A DNA stretch of 64,000 nucleotides from an uncultured Collinsella sp. GTDB lineage: Bacteria > Actinomycetota > Coriobacteriia > Coriobacteriales > Coriobacteriaceae. The notes under the pieces are model-generated. The model saw nothing but the letters and a program-made list of their open reading frames with translations. It ran no database searches and was not told the origin of the DNA. Below are positions 57,000 through 64,000 of the stretch, piece after piece. The number at the start of each line of letters is the position of its first letter. Positions within the stretch are counted from its first letter, which is position 1. Location: contig UQTV01000001.1 of assembly GCA_900544095.1 (NCBI GenBank), positions 558,001 to 622,000 on the forward strand, read 5' to 3'. The translations under genes and the position numbers were made by a program.

Positions 57000-57980
57000 A
57001 TGAAGGACATCACCATCAGCCGCAGGAGCCTTCTGGTCTCCGCTGGCCTGCTCGCGCTCGCCCCGCTCGCCGGATGCGGCGGCAACTCTGGTTCCGGCTC
57101 TGCTGCCGCCGGTTCCGACTACACCATCGGCGTTCTGCAGCTCACCGAGCACTCCGCACTCGACGCCGCCAACGATGGCTTTGTCAAGGCCATCAAGGAG
57201 AGCGGCCTTAAGGTCAAGATCGACCAGAAGAACGCCCAGAACGACCAGTCCACGTGTAAGTCCATTGCCGACAAGTTTGTGGGCGACAACGTCAGCCTGA
57301 TTTATGCCATCGCCACGCCCGCCGCGCAGGCTGCCGCCGGCGCCACGGCCGATATCCCCATCGTGGGCTGTGCCATCACCGACTACGCCGCCTCCGGCCT
57401 GGTCCAGGACAACGACAAGCCCGGCACCAACGTCACGGGCGCTTCCGACCTCACCCCGGTCGCCGAGCAGCTCGAGATGATGCAGAAGGTCCTGCCCGAC
57501 GTTAAAAAGGTCGGCCTGCTCTACTGCACCGCCGAGTCCAACTCCGACGTCCAGATCAAGGCCGCCAAGAAGGAGCTCGACAAGCTGGGGCTCGAGTACA
57601 CTGACTTCACCGTCTCGAGCTCCAACGAGATTCAGTCCGTCGTCGAGTCTGCCGTGGGCAAGGTCGACGCGCTGTACTCCCCCACTGACAACACCATCGC
57701 CGCGGGCGCTTCGCAGGTCGGCCAGATCTGCAAGGAGAATAAGCTCCCCTTCGTGACCGGCGAGGAGGGTATGTGCATGGCCGGCGGCCTGTTCACCCTC
57801 TCCATCAACTATAAGGACCTGGGCTACGCCGCGGGCGAGATGGCCGTTAAGATCCTGAAGGGCGAGGCCAAGCCCGAGGATATGCCGATCAAGCACCTCT
57901 CGAGCAAGGACCTGGTCGTCGTCAAGAACGACGAGATGGCCGAGGCCCTAGGCATCGACCTTTCCGCTCTGGACGAGTAG
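57000..57980 (+). CDS. ABC transporter substrate-binding lipoprotein (TrpX/YtrX-like)
   Basis: 326-residue secreted lipoprotein. The signal peptide MKDITISRRSLLVSAGLLAL ends in the lipobox LAGC (Cys near residue 23). The mature part has the periplasmic-binding fold of the PF04392 type: TIGVLQLTEHSALDAANDGF, LIYAIATPAAQAAAGATADI, PTDNTIAAGASQVGQI. The family is associated with import of tryptophan, tyrosine or other aromatic compounds. ATG 57000 follows GGGGGTAATG. First gene of an importer operon with the permease and ATPase downstream. Confidence 0.9.
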   Translation: MKDITISRRSLLVSAGLLALAPLAGCGGNSGSGSAAAGSDYTIGVLQLTEHSALDAANDGFVKAIKESGLKVKIDQKNAQNDQSTCKSIADKFVGDNVSLIYAIATPAAQAAAGATADIPIVGCAITDYAASGLVQDNDKPGTNVTGASDLTPVAEQLEMMQKVLPDVKKVGLLYCTAESNSDVQIKAAKKELDKLGLEYTDFTVSSSNEIQSVVESAVGKVDALYSPTDNTIAAGASQVGQICKENKLPFVTGEEGMCMAGGLFTLSINYKDLGYAAGEMAVKILKGEAKPEDMPIKHLSSKDLVVVKNDEMAEALGIDLSALDE

Positions 57981-58049
57981 CGCCATGCGCGGTAACGCGT
58001 CTAGGGCCCGCACGCGCGCCACAGCCGCGTTATTCAATATCTGAGTCCT

Positions 58050-58092
58050 TGGGGCGAACGCTAAAGACCGGCGTTCGCCCTGCTTGTTTCGG
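58050..58092 (+). terminator. hairpin between binding-protein and permease genes
   Basis: GGGCGAACGC and GCGTTCGCCC pair around TAAAGACCG and are followed by a weak T-rich tract (TGCTTGTTTC). It may limit read-through so that the binding protein exceeds the membrane parts, a common ABC pattern. Confidence 0.6.
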
Positions 58093-58184
58093 ATGAGACA
58101 AAACATCCGTCCGCAGCTCTTTTATGCATTGGTACCGCTATTATGGAAAATCACGTGTCCACCCTATCCTAGGAGGTATGAAGC

Positions 58185-59108
58185 ATGCTCATTGCATTGC
58201 AGGGCGCCGTTTCGCAGGGCGTCCTCTGGGGCATTATGGTGCTTGGCGTGTTTATCACGTTCCGCCTGCTCGACATCCCCGATATGACCTGCGACGGCAG
58301 CTTTGCCCTCGGCGGCTGTGTCTGCGCCGTACTCATCGTCAACAATAACGTCGACCCCTTGCTCGCCGTGCTGGCCGGCATGTGCGCCGGCGCCATCGCG
58401 GGCGCCGTCACGGGCATCTTGACCACCGTCTTTGAGATTCCCGCAATCCTCGCCGGAATCCTTACGCAGATCAGTCTGTGGTCCATCAACCTGCGCATCA
58501 TGGGCAAGTCCAACACGCCCATCCTTGCCAAGGGCACTATCTTCTCATCCGTCAGCAACATGACGGGCCTGCCGCAGTCCACTGTTGCCATTATCCTAGG
58601 CATTGTGCTGGCCGCGGCCATCGTCGCCATCCTGTACTGGTTCTTTGGCACCGAGATCGGCTCGGCGCTGCGTGCCACCGGCAACAACGAGTACATGATC
58701 CGCGCCCTGGGCGTTAACACCAACACCACCAAAATGATCGCCCTCGTGCTCTCCAACGCCCTCATTGGCCTTTCGGGTGCGCTCATCTGCCAGAGCCAGA
58801 AGTATGCCGACATTGGCATGGGCACCGGCGCCATCGTTATCGGTCTTGCCGCCATCGTCATCGGCGAAGTGCTCGGTCGCCTGCTGCCCGGCGGTCTGAC
58901 GCAGTTTAGCGTCCGTCTTGCCTCCGCCGTCTTTGGCTCCGTGGTGTACTTCCTTATCCGCGCCATCGTGCTGCAGCTGGGCATGGACGCCAACGACATG
59001 AAGCTGCTCTCTGCCGCGATCGTCGCCGTGGCCCTGTGCGTGCCCGTGATTTGGGAGCGCTATAAGCTCCGCAGCTCCTACACGAAGGGAGATGAGGCAG
59101 ATGCTTAA
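58185..59108 (+). CDS. ABC transporter permease of the importer operon
   Basis: 307-residue polytopic permease of the branched-chain/YtrX type. TM segments include LWGIMVLGVFITFRLLDIPD, which continues with the family motif MTCDGSFALGG, then MCAGAIAGAVTGILTTVFEI and VIGLAAIVIGEVLGRLLPGG. The ATG at 58185 has AGGAGG 8 bases upstream. It overlaps the ATPase gene by 8 bp. With the lipoprotein it forms a small-molecule importer, probably for aromatic amino acids or related compounds. Confidence 0.9.
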   Translation: MLIALQGAVSQGVLWGIMVLGVFITFRLLDIPDMTCDGSFALGGCVCAVLIVNNNVDPLLAVLAGMCAGAIAGAVTGILTTVFEIPAILAGILTQISLWSINLRIMGKSNTPILAKGTIFSSVSNMTGLPQSTVAIILGIVLAAAIVAILYWFFGTEIGSALRATGNNEYMIRALGVNTNTTKMIALVLSNALIGLSGALICQSQKYADIGMGTGAIVIGLAAIVIGEVLGRLLPGGLTQFSVRLASAVFGSVVYFLIRAIVLQLGMDANDMKLLSAAIVAVALCVPVIWERYKLRSSYTKGDEADA

Positions 59109-59895
59109 GCTCTCGCACGTCAAGAAGACCTTTAACAAGGGCACCGTCACCGAGAAGCGCGCGCTCACCGGCGTCGACCTCACCCTCAACGATGGCGACT
59201 TTGTAACCGTGATTGGCGGCAACGGCGCCGGCAAGTCCACGCTGCTCAATATGATCGCCGGCGTGTATCCGCTCGATTCTGGTGTTATTGAGCTCGACGG
59301 CACCGACATCTCTCGTCTGAGCGAGTCGCAGCGCGCCAAGTACCTGGGCCGTGTGTTCCAGGACCCCATGCGCGGCACCGCAGCCGACATGCAAATTGCC
59401 GAAAACCTGGCCCTCGCCAAGCGCCGCGGCCAGCGTCGCGGTCTTTCGTGGGGCGTCACCAAGGCCGAGAAGGACGAGTACGTTGAACTGCTCAAGCGCC
59501 TGGACCTCGGTCTGGACACGCGTCTCAACGCCAAGGTCGGCCTGCTCTCGGGCGGCCAGCGCCAGGCACTCACCCTGCTGATGGCCACGCTCACCAAGCC
59601 GCGCCTGCTGCTGCTCGACGAGCACACGGCGGCCCTCGACCCCAAGACGGCCTCTAAGGTGCTCAACCTGACCGAGGAGATTGTCGACGAAAACCATCTG
59701 ACCACGCTCATGGTTACGCATAACATGAACGACGCCATCCGTCTGGGTAACCGTCTGATCATGATGCACGAGGGCCATGTGATTTACGATGTGGCCGGCG
59801 ACGAGAAAAAGTCGCTCACCGTCGCCGACCTGCTCCAAAAGTTCGAGGAGGTCTCGGGCGGCGAGCTCGCCAACGACCGCATGCTGCTGAGCTAA
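59101..59895 (+). CDS. ABC transporter ATP-binding protein
   Basis: 264-residue ATPase. Walker A VIGGNGAGKSTLLNMI, signature LLSGGQRQALTLLMATL, Walker B LLLLDEHTAALDPKT, and H-loop MVTHNMND. The active-site Glu follows the Walker B Asp. I start at ATG 59101, since the ATG at 59092 lies inside the GGGAG that serves as its ribosome-binding site. It is the third gene of the importer operon and is followed by a family I repeat. Confidence 0.93.
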   Translation: MLKLSHVKKTFNKGTVTEKRALTGVDLTLNDGDFVTVIGGNGAGKSTLLNMIAGVYPLDSGVIELDGTDISRLSESQRAKYLGRVFQDPMRGTAADMQIAENLALAKRRGQRRGLSWGVTKAEKDEYVELLKRLDLGLDTRLNAKVGLLSGGQRQALTLLMATLTKPRLLLLDEHTAALDPKTASKVLNLTEEIVDENHLTTLMVTHNMNDAIRLGNRLIMMHEGHVIYDVAGDEKKSLTVADLLQKFEEVSGGELANDRMLLS

Positions 59896-59903
59896 CGACC
59901 TAG

Positions 59904-59944
59904 AAAACCACCACAAAGGGGACAGGCACCTTTGTGGTGGTTTT
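59904..59944. repeat. GGGAC-core hairpin repeat, family I (copy 3)
   Basis: AAAACCACCACAAAGGGGAC, then AGGCACCTTTGTGGTGGTTTT; near-perfect 15-bp arms. It begins 8 bp after the ATPase stop codon. Confidence 0.9.
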
Positions 59945-59970
59945 CGTTAACCCTTATATCGAGCGCAGAA

Positions 59971-60000
59971 GCCCGTCCGATGTGATCGGACGGGCTTTTT
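59971..60000 (+). terminator. terminator of the ABC importer operon
   Basis: GCCCGTCCGA and TCGGACGGGC pair around TGTGA, followed by TTTTT. Confidence 0.92.
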
Positions 60001-60043
60001 GGTGGGTATCATGGTTGAATGATCATTAGGAGGTTTTCCCTAC

Positions 60044-60811
60044 ATGGAATTGTTTGAACCGATTCTTCATTTCTTTGAGCAGCGCTGGGTCCACAACATC
60101 ATCTGGGCCGTCATCTTGGTAATAGTCACCGCCATCGCCGCCAAGGTGGCATCCAAGACCCTGCGCCACCTACTCAACCGAGACGACAACCCGCTTCCCG
60201 CATCGAGCATCTTCATCAACATCGCGCGTGCCGTCATTTGGATGATCGGCGGCAGCTTTATCCTCGACAACTGCTTTGGCATTAACGCAAACGCGCTCGT
60301 CGCCGCTCTTGGCGTCGGCGGCATCGCCATCTCGCTCGGCTTTCAGGACACGCTATCAAACCTTATCGGCGGCATGCAAGTGACCTTTATGGGCATCATC
60401 AAGCCCGGCGACAATATCGAGGTCGGCGGCGTGTCGGGCGTGGTCCAGGACATCACTTGGCGCCACACGACCATCGAGGACGCCTGCGGACAGACCATCA
60501 TCGTCCCCAACTCCAACATCTCCAAGAACACACTCGTGCACCTCATGCCCTTTGGACGCGTTGTCGTTCCCGTCGCGGTGAAGGACACGTCAAAGTGGGA
60601 CTCGCTCGATGCGCTGGCAGACGAGCTCGCCTGTGCCACCAAGGTCGCCGTTTCACCCATCTCGGGCTTTGACAAGGAACCCTACGTGCTCTTTAGCGAG
60701 ATCGGCGACTTTGGCATTAAGGGTAAGATCATCTTTATCGTCAGTGACGACAGCACCACCTTTACGGCAGCCGACGCCTGCATCCGCGCCATCGCCCCCA
60801 TCATCGCCTAA
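60044..60811 (+). CDS. MscS-family mechanosensitive channel
   Basis: 255-residue small-conductance channel that releases osmolytes on hypo-osmotic shock. Two or three TM helices: IIWAVILVIVTAIAAKVASK, INIARAVIWMIGGSFILDNC and the pore-lining ALVAALGVGGIAISLGFQDT. The family segment LIGGMQVTFMGIIKPGDNIE follows, then the MscS beta domain (TWRHTTIEDACGQTIIVPNS). AGGAGG lies 10 bases upstream of the ATG. A family I repeat starts at its stop codon. Confidence 0.92.
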   Translation: MELFEPILHFFEQRWVHNIIWAVILVIVTAIAAKVASKTLRHLLNRDDNPLPASSIFINIARAVIWMIGGSFILDNCFGINANALVAALGVGGIAISLGFQDTLSNLIGGMQVTFMGIIKPGDNIEVGGVSGVVQDITWRHTTIEDACGQTIIVPNSNISKNTLVHLMPFGRVVVPVAVKDTSKWDSLDALADELACATKVAVSPISGFDKEPYVLFSEIGDFGIKGKIIFIVSDDSTTFTAADACIRAIAPIIA

Positions 60812-60849
60812 AACCACCGCAAAGGGGACAGGCACCTTTGTGGTGGTTT
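60811..60849. repeat. GGGAC-core hairpin repeat, family I (copy 4)
   Basis: AAACCACCGCAAAGGGGACA, then GGCACCTTTGTGGTGGTTT, starting on the last base of the mscS TAA codon. One base differs in the left arm (G for A). Confidence 0.88.
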
Positions 60850-60905
60850 CGCATCGTGGTACCATGGTTCATATCGTTGTTTAAACGACTAAGGGAGTAG
60901 ACACC

Positions 60906-62822
60906 ATGGAAGAGGCCTATCGTCAAGCACGCAAGCGCGGCGAGCAGGGACGCCGTCGCGCCATCAGCCAAAGCGAGCACCCATACCTTACGGACCTCGA
61001 CAGCTTGGTTGCCCAGCTCCCCTTAGGTCAGCGAGAGAGCGTCGGCCTGCGGGATATTCCGCTCGAAATGGTCGTCGGCACGGTTACCAAGGGCCGTCAG
61101 TCTGCCTTTTCGTGCAACTTTATGCCCCTGTTGCCATTTAGCACCGAGTTCGCCCGCAAGTGGTCCAACCTCTACGACATCCAGGTAACCGAGGGCTATC
61201 GCGACCCCATCATCGTCACCGAGTTCATGCATCGGTTTTACGTCCAAGAGGGCAACAAGCGCGTCAGTGTCCTCAAATTCCTGGACGCTCCAACGGTTTC
61301 GGCTAAAGTCACCCGTCTCTACCCCGGCAAATGGGATTCCGTCGAAAGCCGCCTGTACGGTGAGTTCTGCGCGTTTTGGCGCGTCTGCCCCCTATACGAG
61401 ATCGAGTTCTCGCGTGAGGGAAGCTACGAAACGCTCGCCAAGATGCTCGGTCAGAACCTTATCGAAAAATGGCCGCAGAAAAAGATCGACTACCTGCGCC
61501 ATACCTTCCTGCTCTTTAAGCGCGCCTACCTGCGCGCCGGCGGCGACCATCTGGACATTACGCCCGCCGACGCCATGCTCGTCTACCTCAACGTGTACAA
61601 CCAAGACCGCCTGCTGGACACACCGACGGACATCGTCGTAAACCGTCTGTGTAAGATTTGGCGCGAGTTGGTCATTGCCGGCAAAAGTGATGAGGAGAAG
61701 GTCGATCTTGTCGAGGCACCGAGTGTCGATGAGGAAGAGGCGCCCGCCAAGTCCACCTCCGGCGTGCTCAACTTCTTTATGGGCAAGACCGTCTACTCGG
61801 CGGCCAACCCCCTGCGCATCGCCTTTATCCATGAGTTCCCCTGTGCGACGTCGAGCTGGGACAGCCTGCACGACCAAGGGCGTCAGTATCTCGATGAGCA
61901 CTTTGGCGGTATCGTGCACACCGAGGCGTTCGAGGACTGTCACAATCCGGACGTGTTCTACGCCGCCGTGGAAACGGCTGTCAAACATGGAGCTAACGTC
62001 GTCTTCTCGACCTCGCACCGCCTGATGGAATACACGCTCAGAGCTGCCGTTGAGTATCCCCAGGTGCGGTTCCTTAACTGCTCTATCGGCCTTCCCCACC
62101 AAAGCGTCCGTTCGTACTTTGGCAAGATGTACGAGGCCAAGTTCCTCCTGGGCGCCCTTGCCGCCAGTATGGCGGACAACCACCGTATCGGCTACCACGC
62201 GTCGGTCTTCGCCTCGGGCGCGCTTAGCGAGATCAACGCCTTTGCCATCGGCGCCTCGCTGCTCGACCCCCGTGCGCAAATTATCCTGACCTGGGGCGAT
62301 GTGCCCGCCGGAGGCCTTGCCGAGGCCATGTGCCGAGAAGGCGTGAGCGTTATGACCGGTGTCGACATGTCCAAGTCGCTGGAGGACCCCACGGCCTACG
62401 GACTCCACCGCCTGGTCGATGGCAAGGTCGTCGGCATCGCCATGCCGGTATGGAACTGGGGCCGTTACTACGAGCTTATCGTGCGAAGCCTGCTGCATGG
62501 CACCTGGGATGAGACCAGTGACAACAGCCAGGTTCGCGCCGTCAACTACTGGTATGGTATGAGCTCGGGCGTTATCGACATTCGCTACGCTCCGGGCCTG
62601 CCCTATCAGACGCGCAAGCTTGTTCAGCTACTGCGCAATGGCATCGTCGAGGGCTCCATCAATCCATTTGGCGGCGAGCTCCATAGCCAAGACGGCGTGG
62701 TGCAGATCGAGGGCTTTCCCCCACTGCCGAGCACGCAAATCGTCGAGATGGACTGGTTGGCCGACAACGTGGTGGGCACCATTCCGCAACTCGACGATGA
62801 GCCGAAGGTCCGCGCCCTATGA
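60906..62822 (+). CDS. ParB-like domain fused to BMP-family substrate-binding domain
   Basis: 638 residues, no signal peptide, so predicted cytoplasmic. About residues 75-150 resemble a ParB/sulfiredoxin-like fold (DPIIVTEFMHRFYVQEGNKR, then VSVLKFLDAP). About residues 300-610 are a BMP/PnrA-type binding domain (LRIAFIHEFPCATSSWDSLH, GGIVHTEAFEDC, FLLGALAASMADNHRIGYHA, ILTWGDVPAGG). BMP domains normally sit outside the cell and bind nucleosides. A cytoplasmic version joined to a ParB-like domain suggests a sensor or regulator. GGGAG precedes ATG 60906. It overlaps the phosphoesterase start by 4 bp. Confidence 0.75.
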   Translation: MEEAYRQARKRGEQGRRRAISQSEHPYLTDLDSLVAQLPLGQRESVGLRDIPLEMVVGTVTKGRQSAFSCNFMPLLPFSTEFARKWSNLYDIQVTEGYRDPIIVTEFMHRFYVQEGNKRVSVLKFLDAPTVSAKVTRLYPGKWDSVESRLYGEFCAFWRVCPLYEIEFSREGSYETLAKMLGQNLIEKWPQKKIDYLRHTFLLFKRAYLRAGGDHLDITPADAMLVYLNVYNQDRLLDTPTDIVVNRLCKIWRELVIAGKSDEEKVDLVEAPSVDEEEAPAKSTSGVLNFFMGKTVYSAANPLRIAFIHEFPCATSSWDSLHDQGRQYLDEHFGGIVHTEAFEDCHNPDVFYAAVETAVKHGANVVFSTSHRLMEYTLRAAVEYPQVRFLNCSIGLPHQSVRSYFGKMYEAKFLLGALAASMADNHRIGYHASVFASGALSEINAFAIGASLLDPRAQIILTWGDVPAGGLAEAMCREGVSVMTGVDMSKSLEDPTAYGLHRLVDGKVVGIAMPVWNWGRYYELIVRSLLHGTWDETSDNSQVRAVNYWYGMSSGVIDIRYAPGLPYQTRKLVQLLRNGIVEGSINPFGGELHSQDGVVQIEGFPPLPSTQIVEMDWLADNVVGTIPQLDDEPKVRAL

Positions 62823-63529
62823 AAATCCTTGCCATAGCCGATACCGAAGAGCGATGCCTGTGGGAGTGCTTTCGCAAGGAGCGCTTTGAGGACGTTGACC
62901 TGATTCTATCCGCAGGCGACCTGGATCCGGACTATCTTGAGTTTTTGGTCACTGTCATCAACAAACCGCTTGTGTACGTTCGTGGCAACCACGACGACCG
63001 CTACGCGCGCCATGCACCGGGCGGGTGCATTTGTGTTGAGGACAGCGTATATGTGTACCGAGGTATTCGCATTGCGGGTCTGGGCGGTTCCATGCGCTAC
63101 CGCGACGGCGCGAACATGTATACCGAGCGCGAGATGGCAAAACGCATGCGCAAGCTATCGCGAAAAATCGCACTGGTAGACGGATGCGATATTCTACTTA
63201 CCCATGCACCCGTCGCAGGCATGGGCGACCTGGACGACCTGCCGCATCGAGGATTCGAGTGCTTTAATGCGGCTCTTGAGTCTTGGGGTCCCGACTATAT
63301 GATTCACGGGCATGTGCACCAAAGCTACGGCCCCAACTTTCAACGCGAGCGCCAACACCCATGCGGAACGAAGATTGTCAACGCCTGCGGCTATACCAAG
63401 ATCGAAATTGACGAGGCGCGCTACCCCACGCGCGGTTGGAAGGCCGCTTGGCTCAACTCGCAAACCATGCGCCGCGAGCTCAAACGCCACGAAGCAATCG
63501 AGTCTTCAACCGCCAGAACCCCCTGGTAA
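62819..63529 (+). CDS. metallophosphoesterase (calcineurin-like)
   Basis: 236-residue predicted phosphodiesterase or phosphatase. Metal-binding motifs: ILAIADTE near residue 3 (usual D-x-H has Thr then Glu here, so this site is weakened), LSAGDLDPDY, YVRGNHDDRYARH (GNHD), LLTHAPVAG and MIHGHVHQSYG. It is translationally coupled to the ParB/BMP gene (ATGA overlap), implying a joint function. A family I repeat follows. Substrate unknown; cyclic nucleotides are one possibility given the partner. Confidence 0.85.
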   Translation: MKILAIADTEERCLWECFRKERFEDVDLILSAGDLDPDYLEFLVTVINKPLVYVRGNHDDRYARHAPGGCICVEDSVYVYRGIRIAGLGGSMRYRDGANMYTEREMAKRMRKLSRKIALVDGCDILLTHAPVAGMGDLDDLPHRGFECFNAALESWGPDYMIHGHVHQSYGPNFQRERQHPCGTKIVNACGYTKIEIDEARYPTRGWKAAWLNSQTMRRELKRHEAIESSTARTPW

Positions 63530-63537
63530 CTGCCAAC

Positions 63538-63576
63538 AACCACCACGAAGGGGATAGGCACCTTTATGGTGGTTTT
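63538..63576. repeat. GGGAC-core hairpin repeat, family I (copy 5, diverged)
   Basis: AACCACCACGAAGGGGATAG, then GCACCTTTATGGTGGTTTT. It carries three differences from the other copies, some of which preserve pairing as G-T. Confidence 0.85.
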
Positions 63577-63643
63577 GCTGACTCGTCCGACCTGTCCATC
63601 ACGGCGCTTGTGTAATTAACGAGAACACTCATTGTTTTGTAAG

Positions 63644-63670
63644 GACGGCGCTCACGTGCCGTCTTTTTTT
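63644..63670 (+). terminator. intrinsic terminator before the sigma gene
   Basis: GACGGC and GCCGTC pair around GCTCACGT, followed by seven T residues. It should end the ParB/BMP-phosphoesterase transcript. Confidence 0.85.
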
Positions 63671-63761
63671 GTCAACTTATGCAGTCTCGACCGTGTTGTA
63701 TGTAGAGGGACCTCGCGAGACGCCTTCCCTATATCCACCACGACCAATTGGAGGTGACACT

Positions 63762-64000
63762 ATGCCTGCACGCCGTAACCGCAATAGCACGCTCCGATGC
63801 GATGCCGATCAGATCGAGCGGGAAGCAAAGCGCTTGGTCGACACGTATTCCGACCTCATCCTTCGATTGTGCTATTCGGCCCTTGGATCCGCTGACGACG
63901 CTCAAGACATCTGCCAGGACACGCTGATCAAGATTCTCCAACGCACTCAACCGTTCGACTCGCTCGAACACGAACGTGCTTGGGTGATCCGAGTCGCACT
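63762..64000 (+). CDS. ECF-type sigma-70 family sigma factor (3' truncated by window edge)
   Basis: 79 complete codons from ATG 63762, behind GGAGG 7 bases upstream. The visible part is sigma region 2: REAKRLVDTYSDLILRLCYS, then SADDAQDICQDTLIKILQRT and HERAWVIRVA, the last matching the ECF core-binding helix end. A weak ECF-like GTCAAC / CGTG pair lies about 90 and 70 bp upstream. Region 4 is beyond the window. This is a second ECF factor distinct from the one at 32522. Confidence 0.85.
   Translation, partial: MPARRNRNSTLRCDADQIEREAKRLVDTYSDLILRLCYSALGSADDAQDICQDTLIKILQRTQPFDSLEHERAWVIRVA

Overview
The window looks like a chromosomal segment of a high-GC Gram-positive gut bacterium, most likely a Collinsella-like member of the Coriobacteriia (Actinomycetota). 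This is inferred from the high G+C with G/C-ending codons, an L10-type rplJ leader, a FabK-based fatty-acid cluster with a fused carboxyltransferase, and the style of the interspersed GGGAC-core repeats. No database search was possible, so genus placement is an inference.

Layout. 1-7.1 kb: truncated NCS2 nucleobase permease divergent from a YheO-type regulator, then a U32 peptidase-family protein and an RluA-type pseudouridine synthase, then a DeoR regulator with a Gfo/Idh/MocA oxidoreductase. 7.7-13.5 kb (minus): S10-type operon rplC-rplD-rplW-rplB-rpsS-rplV-rpsC-rplP-rpmC-rpsQ, running on into rplN-rplX. 13.9-17.1 kb (minus): histidine phosphatase, CDF metal transporter, orphan PTS EIIC. 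17.1-26.3 kb (minus): a ten-gene fatty-acid operon, fabH-acpP-fabK-fabD-fabG-fabF-accB-fabZ-accC-accDA, with the biotin ligase gene birA divergent from it. 27.4-30.8 kb (minus): rpsL-rpsG-fusA-rpsJ, with no tuf. 31.2-33.2 kb: ECF sigma and probable anti-sigma genes enclosed by perfect 35-bp inverted repeats. 33.3-43.9 kb (minus): rpoB-rpoC, galU, and rplJ-rplL behind an L10 leader. 44.3-53.4 kb: aminotransferase, a hypothetical gene, a deoxyinosine glycosylase, a GH13 amylase, an MFS exporter, a FeoA-FeoB fusion, a small unknown gene and an esterase. 53.6-64 kb (plus): PTS EIIA, asnS, a WYL-type regulator, a three-gene ABC importer, an MscS channel, a ParB-like/BMP fusion with a phosphoesterase, and a truncated ECF sigma gene.

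Much of the window is core gene-expression machinery (ribosomal proteins, EF-G, RNA polymerase) plus a complete type II fatty-acid initiation and elongation set with its own biotin ligase. Two nearly identical 18-mers bracket the fab promoter and look like operators.

The most unusual content is non-coding. Three long palindromes share a core with an ATTAA apical loop, but their outer arms are locus-specific. They sit upstream of three separate ribosomal-protein operons (near 13.8, 31.1 and 44.2 kb). The one at 44 kb is flanked by a decayed inverted copy of the rplJ promoter region. There is also a three-unit array of hairpins with an 80-81 bp period (4949-5166), several families of GGGAC-core REP-like repeats, and an ECF-type promoter in front of the repeat-flanked sigma gene. 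No tRNA, rRNA, CRISPR array or complete transposase gene was seen.
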